A model generated the notes under the pieces. That model had not been told where the DNA came from. It saw only the letters and a program-made list of their open reading frames with translations, and ran no database searches. Both the position numbers and the translations under genes were made by a program. This document shows positions 7,867 through 16,080 of a stretch of 64,000 nucleotides of DNA, piece after piece (position 1 is the stretch's first letter; every line of letters begins with the position of its first letter). The stretch is taken from positions 806,001 to 870,000 of the forward strand of contig CAXXDX010000007.1 of assembly GCA_963677605.2 (NCBI GenBank), in the 5' to 3' direction. The stretch is from JAGLOK01 sp963677605. Lineage in GTDB: Bacteria > Bacillota > Clostridia > Christensenellales > UMGS416.

Positions 7867-9333
7867 TTATTCAGCCAATCTGACTGTAATTTCAATTCTT
7901 CCTGTAAAACTCTGAACAGTAGGGATATCTTCTTCGTTGATTTTGCCTATTATCATAACTCCCGGCATATTTGAAAACTTTTCTTCATTGTCAACAAGTA
8001 TTGTAAACCACCCCCCGAACCAGCCGATTTCTCCTATTTCCCAGCTGTTTTGACCTTCTTCAGGATTTGAAGGAAGGTTTTCGGTTACAGAACCACACAA
8101 ATCATCACTGGCTCTGGACACAGTAACAGAGTAGGGCAGAAGTTTAATGAATTCCTGCGCTGTCAAAGTGTCGTTAAGGGTTGCGCTAACTTCAATATCA
8201 TTCATTGACAATATGACTTTTGTACCTGCTTTTTCAGCAGCCGAGTCCTCTAATGTATTATGTGAATCAGAGTCTTTTCCGAAGAAAGCTTTTAGCGAAT
8301 TATATATATAATGGTTGCCGTACGGATAATCGTGGAGATATCCTTCGGCTAAATCATAATGTATATTTCCTTCAGCAAAATTATCCGTAAAGACAAAGGT
8401 ATCATTTAGTTCTTTCATGCTCGTAAGCATTGTGTCTAATGCTTCATAGGCGAAATCCTCATCGCCTGTGCTTGTATAAATGAAATACTCATCTGTATTA
8501 TATCCGGATTCTGAAATGGATTCTGCCAAAGTTTTGGCTGTTTGTTCGGGCATAGTCCTTCCGCCCATCATTTCCTGCACCCAACAGTCTCCGCTCATAG
8601 GCATATAATATTTAATGTAATCAATGTTATGAATCAATGCATACCAAGTTGTAACCGAACCCATTGAAAATCCGCCGAATGCTCTGTGGTCTCTCGCTGC
8701 TATCAAACCTTCTGATGATGAACTTTTTGCGTATGTATTGTACCTTTCTTCAACAGCAGGCATAAGGTAATCGGCAAATTCGCTTTGGAAGGCTTCAGTA
8801 AGCTCTCCGTCGTTAAAGCCTGAGCCTGAAGATCTGTTATAATATGTAGGCGTTACTATTATAATAGGCTCAATGTCGCCGTTTTCAATCATATTGTCTA
8901 TTATATCGGAAAGTCCGGTAGAGCCGTTTTGCCCTCCAAACCAAGTGTTGGGAGATCCGCTTGCCCCATGCATAAGGTACAGTATGTTGTATTTTGTGGT
9001 TTTGTCTTCTGTGTTGTAGCCATAAGGCGTATATACAAGTGCGAATTTTGATATTTCTTTTCCGTTTTCATCTATAATTTCATAATCAAATCTTTCGATA
9101 GCTCCTTGGTTTTCCGCCTTTTTAAAATATTCATCGGGTATTTCATTGAACATATACTTTATTTCCATATCTGCTTTCGCCGCTTCTTCCGGTGTTTTTT
9201 CCTTATTGGTTATTTTATTATCTGAGGAGGAAGTTTCCTGTATCGTCTCTCCTGTGTCGGTTGTATTAGAGCATCCACTGACAATTAACACTAAGATTAA
9301 AAAGATTAATGAAATCTTTTGCATTTTCTTCAT
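7867..9333 (-). CDS. Esterase (feruloyl esterase/EstD type) lipoprotein fused to a cyclophilin-like domain
   Basis: A 488-residue lipoprotein, with lipobox VSGC at residues 18-21. Residues about 55-350 are an alpha/beta hydrolase of the carbohydrate-esterase (XynZ/Esterase D) family: LYLMHGASGSPNTW gives the oxyanion region and GGFSMGSVTTW the nucleophile elbow serine near 224. Family enzymes release ferulate or acetate from glycans. Residues about 372-488 form a cyclophilin-like subtype A domain (VILSMNDIEVSATLNDTLTA, GWFGGWFTILV, IIGKINEED). This fusion of hydrolase and cyclophilin-like domain is unusual and suggests that the latter binds a ligand or partner at the surface. First gene of a two-gene operon with its own promoter. 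Confidence 0.88.
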   Translation of the reverse strand: MKKMQKISLIFLILVLIVSGCSNTTDTGETIQETSSSDNKITNKEKTPEEAAKADMEIKYMFNEIPDEYFKKAENQGAIERFDYEIIDENGKEISKFALVYTPYGYNTEDKTTKYNILYLMHGASGSPNTWFGGQNGSTGLSDIIDNMIENGDIEPIIIVTPTYYNRSSGSGFNDGELTEAFQSEFADYLMPAVEERYNTYAKSSSSEGLIAARDHRAFGGFSMGSVTTWYALIHNIDYIKYYMPMSGDCWVQEMMGGRTMPEQTAKTLAESISESGYNTDEYFIYTSTGDEDFAYEALDTMLTSMKELNDTFVFTDNFAEGNIHYDLAEGYLHDYPYGNHYIYNSLKAFFGKDSDSHNTLEDSAAEKAGTKVILSMNDIEVSATLNDTLTAQEFIKLLPYSVTVSRASDDLCGSVTENLPSNPEEGQNSWEIGEIGWFGGWFTILVDNEEKFSNMPGVMIIGKINEEDIPTVQSFTGRIEITVRLAE

Positions 9334-9385
9334 TTTATCACCATCCGTTTAAAATGATTATTTTATAACGTAATTTTAAAGTATC

Positions 9386-9408
9386 TTTGTGATGTATTTG
9401 TGAGAAAA
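9386..9408 (-). promoter_or_regulatory. TCACA direct repeat upstream of the esterase operon, copy 2
   Basis: On the plus strand TTTGTGA at 9386-9392 and TTTGTGAGAAAA at 9397-9408 recur with an 11-bp period; read in the gene direction this is TTTTCTCACAAA then TCACAAA. A TATAAA -10-like box follows 18 bp after the proximal repeat. It matches the arrangement before 4271 and before the Ntn amidase gene. Confidence 0.55.
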
Positions 9409-9424
9409 GTGCTGCAAATTTGAT

Positions 9425-10045
9425 TTATTGTCCTATAAACTGCCTTATAATGACCACTGTTCCGAAAACAAGCATCAATGTCCCTAAGATTCGGTTAAGC
9501 CATGTGTATATCTTGTCTGTTAGCTTGGCTCTGAATATGGCGACAAAAAAGCTGAGTCCGGCCCACCAAAGCATAGTGCCTATAAGTATTCCTGCAATCA
9601 GCATTATGCCGCTTGAAAGATTAAGGCCTGTTTCTATATCAAAAGATGTAAAAGCAATGAAAAAAGATAATATCGTTGCCGGATTCATGATTGCTATCAT
9701 AAATGACGATGTAAAACAAAAAATATAATTGCCTTTTGTAGGCTTTTCTTTTTGCGGAATTTTGTTTTTGAAGAAAATAAAAACACCAAGCAGGCAAATT
9801 AAGATACCGCCTATGACTCCTATTATCACTTGGTTTGCCAATAAAAAGTTTGATATTGCGGCAATTCCAAAAACGCCTGCGCATCCGTATATAACATCCG
9901 CCGCGGAAGAACCTGAGCCTGTAATAAAACCGGCCCAAAAGCCACGCTCCAGAGTGCGTTGAATAGTCAGCGCACCTATGGCACCTGCTGGAACTCCGAA
10001 TATCAAGCCGATAATAAGGCCTCTTATTAAATAACTCTCCGGCAA
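9425..10045 (-). CDS. LysE family amino-acid/metabolite exporter
   Basis: The 206-residue protein has six predicted membrane segments and the LysE start pattern: an N-terminal helix with GLIFGVPAGAIGALTIQRTLERG, followed by ITGSGSSAADVIYGCAG, where LysE proteins have G-x-GxxxxD. LysE/RhtB proteins export amino acids or related amphiphiles driven by proton motive force. It is the last gene of the minus-strand operon that starts at 17202, 18 bases after the cyclophilin-like lipoprotein. A place next to an acyl-activating enzyme and an amidase suggests export of an amino-acid-derived product (inference). Confidence 0.88.
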   Translation of the reverse strand: MPESYLIRGLIIGLIFGVPAGAIGALTIQRTLERGFWAGFITGSGSSAADVIYGCAGVFGIAAISNFLLANQVIIGVIGGILICLLGVFIFFKNKIPQKEKPTKGNYIFCFTSSFMIAIMNPATILSFFIAFTSFDIETGLNLSSGIMLIAGILIGTMLWWAGLSFFVAIFRAKLTDKIYTWLNRILGTLMLVFGTVVIIRQFIGQ

Positions 10046-10063
10046 TGAAATATCCTCCTGAGC

Positions 10064-10681
10064 TTAATCGACTCGGTTTATTGTGATAATCTTGCAGTTC
10101 CAGCCTTCAAGAATTGGGTTTTCCTCAAGTGCTGTCAAAAACTCCTCGGTAGCATCAATCGTTCCGATTTTTGTATACTCTGCTGTTATATCTGCATCGT
10201 GATAAAAAAGCACGATTCTGTTAGGATCGGAGTAATATACATCGCCTGCTTTTTCCGATGTCACGGTTTCCGGTGAGGATGAATATTCATAATGGCTGGG
10301 GATGTCGTAAAACTGCAATACATCTGAATTTTCAAAGTTATCAAATGTAAATATAGGAAGATTCCATTCAGTAGCTCCCACATCTCTTGCTATCTCAAGT
10401 GCTGTCTGGTTGTTTTCAAGTTCTATTATAAAGCTTTGTCCCTCATATCCGAATATAAGAGAGAGCTGGGGTAGACCAGAACTTTGAGATTGTTCTGACG
10501 AGCCGCTTTCCGACTGTTCCTGAGTTTCTTGGGCTGCGATTTCCTGTTGTGCCGTCGCTTCAGAAGAAGGCTCGTTTGCTGCAGTATTCTGAGAGCTATC
10601 AGAATTTTCTGAAGTGTTGCATGCTGAAAAACCGAACATTAGTGCAATAGCTGTTATTAATAAAATAATTTTTTTAAACAT
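10064..10681 (-). CDS. Cyclophilin-like lipoprotein (subtype C)
   Basis: Start chosen at 10681 (MFKKIILLIT), because GGAGGAAT at 10691-10684 is well spaced for it; the upstream ATG at 10699 overlaps no such site. The lipobox is FSAC. A Ser/Glu/Gln-rich linker of about 45 residues precedes a divergent cyclophilin-like domain with the family pattern of LIFGYEGQSFIIELENNQTA, KAGDVYYSDPNRIVLFY and TKIGTID. It is distinct from subtypes A and B elsewhere in the window. Surface-located; role unknown. It sits between the FtsX permease and the LysE exporter in the seven-gene operon. Confidence 0.78.
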   Translation of the reverse strand: MFKKIILLITAIALMFGFSACNTSENSDSSQNTAANEPSSEATAQQEIAAQETQEQSESGSSEQSQSSGLPQLSLIFGYEGQSFIIELENNQTALEIARDVGATEWNLPIFTFDNFENSDVLQFYDIPSHYEYSSSPETVTSEKAGDVYYSDPNRIVLFYHDADITAEYTKIGTIDATEEFLTALEENPILEGWNCKIITINRVD

Positions 10682-10710
10682 ATATTCCTCCATAGTCAAT
10701 TTATTATTTT

Positions 10711-13065
10711 TTATTCGTCTATAAGCTGTGTTACATAAAGCTTTTTAATTTTGTTTGAATACATCCATGCAAATACTGCGAATAAACCTGTGACAGCAAT
10801 AAGCGGCAGCATTATTTCTGATATATTCGGATGTGAGTCAAATCCGCTGATTCCGGCAAAGCGCATTATAAAATCAACCATATAGTCTGTTGTATACGCG
10901 CTTAAAACTATACCCAGCAATGATCCTAACGCTGTTACAATTAAAAATCTGTTTAAAAACACGCGTCTTAATCCGGAAGAAGAAAAGCCTACCGATTTGA
11001 ATATAGACATATCTTTCTGTTCATCTGTTAATAGCCTGTGGCTTACAAGACTCACAACAATTAAAATAAAGACAGCCGACATGGCGTACAGTAGAACAAT
11101 GAGCAGTTTCATTGCTTTTAAAATGCCGTATAATCCAGGCCACGCATTTTCGTGGACATGCACATCAGCCTTATATCTTTGTTCCAATATGCTCATGATT
11201 TCTTTGTTCATCTCAGGATTTTCTATAAAATAGTGCATGCACCATATTCTAAAGTCGTCCTGCCCCAGTTTTAGATATCCTTCTTTACTAAGCCCCAGAT
11301 TTGCACCCATGTCATTTGCGCACTGATATATTCCCGATACTATATATTCACCGGTTTTTCGTCCGACTGACAGAGTTACGCTGCCACCTATCTCAACTCC
11401 GAGGTCTTTAGCCAGAAACTCCGTAAGTACGACTTCATTGTCTGCACGGCATGTCTTTCCAGTGAGGACATGAAACCTGTCGGGTTCTGTTATTACATTC
11501 GCAGTATAATCCACGCCGTTAAGGGAGACTGTTGGCATTGCAAGGTCATATCTGTCGAGTATGGGACTGTATCCGCTAATCAGTTTTTCCACATCTTCTT
11601 CGGACACTCTGTCACTAAAAATCTGTATTCCCAGATGTAGATCGGCAGGATTGAATGCATCCATCAAACCTTCTCCGTTTGCCCCAAGCCAAGAGTTTAT
11701 TCTTCCAACAGATGAAACAAAAAATACAAGCAATAATGAAACTGATAAAATTCCGATATAGTTTTTCTTGTTTGCACTTATCTGACGCACAGCTGACCAA
11801 AAAAACAAACCCTTTTTTCGGATTTTTATATTCATTCCCGATATTTTGGATGAAGTTTTTTTATCATTTCTTATTGCTGCGATTGGAGATATGTTTTTTG
11901 TTTTTGATGTTTTATAAAAAATAAATATCCCAAGCGTTAATATTATAATTACAAACATAGGCAAAATATAGGCTGCAGGATATCGTGTCGGAAAGAGTAC
12001 TCCCACGCTTGTAAGCGTCATTAGGCTTATAGAAGGAGAAACGAACAGCGATACAATGTTTCCTGCAACAATCCCCGATAAAACGGGCACTGCATACTGT
12101 GCTGCCTGTATTTTTATAAGTTTATTATTAGTATATCCTACGGTTTTCAGTATGCTTATGTTTGAGGTTTCGTGCTCTATTGTGCTTCCTATAATATGCC
12201 CCAGCACTATAAAGGTTACAATAAGCAATATACTTGAAAAAGCAGCAAGGATGCCTGAAAAAATATTTTCCAACAGAAGCATAAACCCTTCCATCGTTTC
12301 TGCGCTGTGTGTAAACTCTGTATATACACCAAGCGAGGTTTCGACGTTTATAATCTCATTGATTTCCGATGAGGTAAGGTTCGCTTCATCTTTTTTAGAT
12401 ATATGAACCATGCTGCCTGAGCGGGCGAGTGAATCTATTCCAGCCTCGTGCGCCAATTTTTCTATAATGCTGTAATCAGCACCGCTTATAAGTAAGCTTT
12501 TCAGCCCGATCATGGAGCTTCCTGCATACGGGTCTTCAAAAAAGCCTGCGATTTTAAGCTGATGTTTTATTCCGTTTCGAGCTGCAACAACCTCAACAAT
12601 ATCTCCCTTTTTTGCTTCAAATATCGAAACAAATGAGGCGGGGACATATACTTGACCTTCTGTGATTTGGATAGGTGAATTAACATATCCGGTAAGTTCG
12701 CTGTTATAAAAGCGGTAATCAGCTTCAGCTTTATTATATAAGATTAACTGACCTTCGCTGTCGGATTGGTGAGAATTAATTTCGTAGTTTGCAAATAGTA
12801 TCTTTTGTGTCTGAACCGACTCGATTTCGTCAAGAGAATCAATATCTTCTTTTATTATGCTGATATCTTCGATATTAGATACCCAAACTGTAATATCTCC
12901 AAAGCCTACTCTTTGTATTTCGCTTTCAATATATCTGTTTGAGTTTATCCATAATGTCATAACAGTTGAAACTGCCATCGATACAAGCCCTACAAGAATA
13001 AACAAACCGAAAAGAGAGTTTCTGTATTTTTTTAAGTTTGCCTTTATGATAGGATTTTTTCTCAT
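10711..13065 (-). CDS. MacB/FtsX-like ABC transporter permease, two-module
   Basis: A 784-residue permease with two copies of the module helix + large extracytoplasmic domain + FtsX three-helix bundle. First helix near 15-37, first FtsX block around 270-385, second leader helix near 425-445, second FtsX block around 665-780. Proteins of this type do not form a classical import channel; they transmit force to extracytoplasmic parts in lipoprotein release, peptide export or bacitracin-type resistance. The start is 4 bases after the ATPase stop, so they form one transporter. A resistance or surface-lipoprotein role fits the neighbouring lipoproteins (inference). Confidence 0.9.
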   Translation of the reverse strand: MRKNPIIKANLKKYRNSLFGLFILVGLVSMAVSTVMTLWINSNRYIESEIQRVGFGDITVWVSNIEDISIIKEDIDSLDEIESVQTQKILFANYEINSHQSDSEGQLILYNKAEADYRFYNSELTGYVNSPIQITEGQVYVPASFVSIFEAKKGDIVEVVAARNGIKHQLKIAGFFEDPYAGSSMIGLKSLLISGADYSIIEKLAHEAGIDSLARSGSMVHISKKDEANLTSSEINEIINVETSLGVYTEFTHSAETMEGFMLLLENIFSGILAAFSSILLIVTFIVLGHIIGSTIEHETSNISILKTVGYTNNKLIKIQAAQYAVPVLSGIVAGNIVSLFVSPSISLMTLTSVGVLFPTRYPAAYILPMFVIIILTLGIFIFYKTSKTKNISPIAAIRNDKKTSSKISGMNIKIRKKGLFFWSAVRQISANKKNYIGILSVSLLLVFFVSSVGRINSWLGANGEGLMDAFNPADLHLGIQIFSDRVSEEDVEKLISGYSPILDRYDLAMPTVSLNGVDYTANVITEPDRFHVLTGKTCRADNEVVLTEFLAKDLGVEIGGSVTLSVGRKTGEYIVSGIYQCANDMGANLGLSKEGYLKLGQDDFRIWCMHYFIENPEMNKEIMSILEQRYKADVHVHENAWPGLYGILKAMKLLIVLLYAMSAVFILIVVSLVSHRLLTDEQKDMSIFKSVGFSSSGLRRVFLNRFLIVTALGSLLGIVLSAYTTDYMVDFIMRFAGISGFDSHPNISEIMLPLIAVTGLFAVFAWMYSNKIKKLYVTQLIDE

Positions 13066-13069
13066 TATG

Positions 13070-13831
13070 CTACCATGACAGTGAAGTCAGCCATGAGCTT
13101 AGCTTTTCTTCTCTTTGTCTGCCGTTTTTCTGTGAGAAGGGAGGGAGATTTAGTTCATCCAATATTTTTCCGTCTTCGAGGTATAAGATTCTGTTTCCTC
13201 TAACTGCGCATCTTATATCGTGGGTTGCCATAAGAATGCTCTGCCCATCATCGTTTAGTCCCTGCAAGAGGTTTAAAACTTCGTCGGTATTTTTGCGGTT
13301 CAACGCTCCTGTTGGCTCATCGGCAAAAAGAATTCCGGGGTGATTTATCATTGCTCTTGCAACTGCGGCTCTTTGTGTTTCTCCGCCTGAAACCTGTGAA
13401 GGGATTCTGTTTTTGGCCTCTCCGACATTCATTTTGCGAAGGAGCATTTCGGCTTTTTCCAGCGTTTGTTTTTCGGTTTTGGATTTGTCAAGAAATCCGG
13501 CAACTGTAACGTTTTCAAATAAAGTTAGGTTGTTTACCAAATGAGTCTGTTGGAAAACAAAACCGAATTCCTTTGTTCTGAGATCTGCCATCTTTTTTTC
13601 CGAGTATCCGCTGATCATTTTATCTTTATAATAAACTTCGCCATCCGAAAGAGAATCCATACCGCTTAAAACATATAGCAGAGTGGATTTTCCGGCTCCT
13701 GACGAGCCCATTATTACAGTAAAATCGCCTTTGTAGATTTCGATATCAGCTTTTTGCAGTACATCTACAGATTTGACACCCTGTCTGAATGTTTTTGTTA
13801 ACTGTTTCCCACTCAGCAGCGTCTCTTTCAT
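13070..13831 (-). CDS. ABC transporter ATP-binding protein (MacB/LolD type)
   Basis: The 253-residue ATPase has Walker A GSSGAGKST near residues 38-46, Q-loop FGFVFQQTH, signature VSGGETQRAAVARA and Walker B ILFADEPTG, then the H-loop MATHD. This is the LolD/MacB/SalX subgroup that pairs with FtsX-type permeases, here the gene 4 bases downstream. An AGAGGG ribosome site 8 bases before 13831 supports the start, although that puts the start 86 bases inside the DUF3737 reading frame. The 25-residue basic C-terminal tail after ILDELNLPPF is longer than usual. Confidence 0.93.
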   Translation of the reverse strand: MKETLLSGKQLTKTFRQGVKSVDVLQKADIEIYKGDFTVIMGSSGAGKSTLLYVLSGMDSLSDGEVYYKDKMISGYSEKKMADLRTKEFGFVFQQTHLVNNLTLFENVTVAGFLDKSKTEKQTLEKAEMLLRKMNVGEAKNRIPSQVSGGETQRAAVARAMINHPGILFADEPTGALNRKNTDEVLNLLQGLNDDGQSILMATHDIRCAVRGNRILYLEDGKILDELNLPPFSQKNGRQREEKLSSWLTSLSW

Positions 13832-14702
13832 CTAAGTTTCCCTCTTTCGCATTGTTCTTGTTTCTGACAACCACGCTTCCTGTACACTCCATAACAGCGT
13901 CTTCTCTTATTATTTCTCCAACGCTGTCAACTGTTATCTGACCGGATTTTGGATTCTTTATTGATTCTACATATCCGCGGATGTCAGCATCTACATCGGA
14001 ATATTCAAAAGATAAGTCTGCATCTTCCATAGTACAGTTTATAAGCTTTAAATCTTTGCAGTAGCAAAGCGGCTGTGTGCCGATTATCTTGCAGTTTATA
14101 AGTGTTAGGCCTTCCGAAAACCATCCCAAATACTCACCCTTTACTATGCTGTTTTTTATGGTGATGTTTTTGCTGTGCCAAAATGCGTCTTTTGTATCAA
14201 ACTCGCTGTCTTCAACAACCAGATTGTTCATATACTGAAATGAGTATTTACCTTTCATTTTGACACGGTTAAGTTTAACGTTGTCTGTGTCAAAGAAAAG
14301 ATATTCAGCAGTAATGGACGAATCTTCAACAGTTATATCCTTGCTTTTCCATCCAAACTCAGGCGAATCCACTTCGCAGTTTGCAATCTTTATATTTGAG
14401 CATTCTCTAACAGCTTTGATTCCGTTAAGCTTGCTGTTTGTTATAATTCCATTGTCTGCATACCAAATAGCCGCCCTAGTGAGTTCGTCCATTTCGCATT
14501 TGTTTATCGTAAAATCTTTTACATGCCAAAAAGGATATCTCAGTGAAAAGCTACTGCCTTCAACTATTATATTTCTGGCTTCCTTTAAAACAGATTCTCC
14601 ATCTGCAGGTCCAGCAAAGACGCAGTTAATTACACTTGTGTCCTTTAAATTGTATAAAGCTCTTTCTTCGTCGTATTTTTTGTTTTTAATCTTGTTTTGC
14701 AT
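13746..14702 (-). CDS. DUF3737 right-handed beta-helix protein
   Basis: About 318 residues built from imperfect repeats such as DFTINKCEMDELTRAAIWYAD, giving a right-handed beta-helix of the DUF3737 family. Start placed at the ATG at 14702, with AAAGGAAA upstream; a TTG at 14708 is also in frame. The family is common in Clostridia and lactobacilli near cyclophilin-like and aldo/keto reductase genes, but its function is not known. The last ~28 residues lie inside the ABC ATPase gene in another frame. Family members usually end near the EW residues seen here (AAEWETV), so this tail is a read-on of about 25 residues. Confidence 0.85.
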   Translation of the reverse strand: MQNKIKNKKYDEERALYNLKDTSVINCVFAGPADGESVLKEARNIIVEGSSFSLRYPFWHVKDFTINKCEMDELTRAAIWYADNGIITNSKLNGIKAVRECSNIKIANCEVDSPEFGWKSKDITVEDSSITAEYLFFDTDNVKLNRVKMKGKYSFQYMNNLVVEDSEFDTKDAFWHSKNITIKNSIVKGEYLGWFSEGLTLINCKIIGTQPLCYCKDLKLINCTMEDADLSFEYSDVDADIRGYVESIKNPKSGQITVDSVGEIIREDAVMECTGSVVVRNKNNAKEGNLDERDAAEWETVNKNIQTGCQICRCTAKS

Positions 14703-14715
14703 TTCCAATTTCCTT

Positions 14716-16059
14716 TTAAATAACTATTAAATTCTTTTTGCCGGTTTCAGGATCCGGTTTTATCTGGTCCACGAATATGATTTCAAATTTTACATATCCC
14801 AAGTTCTTTTCTTCAAGAATTGCTTGCATCTGTAAAAGTAATTCTTTTTCTATTTTATCCTTTATTGAATCATTTGCAACCTCTGCAAGCATTTCAAATG
14901 AATCAAGGTTAGTCTGACGGAACTGATAATCCAGTAGTCCGTCTAGGCAAAAACCCTCTATAGCGAGAGGATGGAGGAATTCTTTTTTGCCTGTATTATC
15001 TTCAAACCACAAAACATCTTCATTTCTGCTCAGAAGAACATCCACCTGGGTGAAAGGATACAGAGGCTCTTTTTCATATGCCTTCATCACAAGCTGGTCA
15101 GTTATGTGATATCGAATTATCGGCTGAACATAATTATACAGGCATGTAAGATACATCTTCCCGTCAATAACTTCGACTACATTCATGTCGTCAAACAAAT
15201 ACATTCCTTCTTTAGGATTAAGTTCTATTCCCAAGGCTAATGATTCGCTGGCTCCGTAGAAGTTTAAAACATCCGCGCCGAAAACTTTTTCAAAAAATTC
15301 CCGCAATCCCGAATTAAGCGGTTCTCCGCAGGATATAACGCGTTTGACATCAATTTTCGCTTCTCCCTGTTCAGCAAGCTCTCCTAGGATTTTTATCGCT
15401 GAAGGATATCCGATAATTATATCTGGATTAAATTCGCGAACGCATTTTGTCCATTCTGACAGCGGTGTATTTATATCCAGGAATGTTTGTTTGCAGTTAA
15501 GTCCGTCTATACTGTCGCCCACAATCATGGCGCCGCCGTATCTGCCGTCGGTTGCTGCGATATATAATATCCTTGGTCCGTCAATAAGCCATTTTATGAT
15601 TTCTTTCGCTGAAAGGTCGATAACAGCCCCGCGCACTATTCCGGTAATAAGCTCTTCCCACGCATTATCGTCATATACAAAATATCTGGGAATTCCAGTG
15701 CTTCCTGATGAATGAACAACATGATATTTTTTCAGAAACTCTTTTTTGTTTATAGAAGAGTTCTCGTCAAATTCACGCAGTGCATCCTGAGTTAATTCAG
15801 GCTTTGTAGTAATTTCATCAAAGTTTTTTATAAAAACTTCTTTGTTTATCACAGGAAATTTATCAAGCGGAATGCTTTCTATATTTTCTTCTGTAATTTC
15901 ATTCTCCTCAAATACGCGGCGGTAATATCCAGAGTTTTTATAGGAATGTTTTAGGATTTTTCTAAGCTTTTTTTGCTGAACTTTTTCAATATATTCTTTT
16001 GTTTTTTTTGTGTTGTGCTTAAGACGGAAGAGCTTAATAAGCAAACTAAAATAATTCAT
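14716..16059 (-). CDS. Adenylate-forming enzyme (phenylacetate-CoA ligase/CapK-like)
   Basis: The 447-residue protein belongs to the ANL superfamily branch of PaaK/CapK. HSSGSTGIPRYF around residues 115-126 is the AMP-binding P-loop and NFYGASESLALG near 265 the adenine-binding motif. It should activate a carboxylic acid as acyl-AMP for transfer to CoA or another acceptor. The acid cannot be identified. A short basic N-terminal region precedes the core, as in CapK-type proteins. It lies 21 bases after the Ntn amidase gene and 13 bases before DUF3737. Together with an Ntn amidase and two exporters it suggests synthesis or turnover of an acylated small molecule (inference). Confidence 0.85.
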   Translation of the reverse strand: MNYFSLLIKLFRLKHNTKKTKEYIEKVQQKKLRKILKHSYKNSGYYRRVFEENEITEENIESIPLDKFPVINKEVFIKNFDEITTKPELTQDALREFDENSSINKKEFLKKYHVVHSSGSTGIPRYFVYDDNAWEELITGIVRGAVIDLSAKEIIKWLIDGPRILYIAATDGRYGGAMIVGDSIDGLNCKQTFLDINTPLSEWTKCVREFNPDIIIGYPSAIKILGELAEQGEAKIDVKRVISCGEPLNSGLREFFEKVFGADVLNFYGASESLALGIELNPKEGMYLFDDMNVVEVIDGKMYLTCLYNYVQPIIRYHITDQLVMKAYEKEPLYPFTQVDVLLSRNEDVLWFEDNTGKKEFLHPLAIEGFCLDGLLDYQFRQTNLDSFEMLAEVANDSIKDKIEKELLLQMQAILEEKNLGYVKFEIIFVDQIKPDPETGKKNLIVI

Positions 16060-16080
16060 GATATTCTCCTTTTAGTTTGT

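Noticed and set aside
12056..12406. Plus-strand 116-residue frame
   Set aside because: It runs opposite the FtsX permease and looks like a reverse image of its membrane helices.
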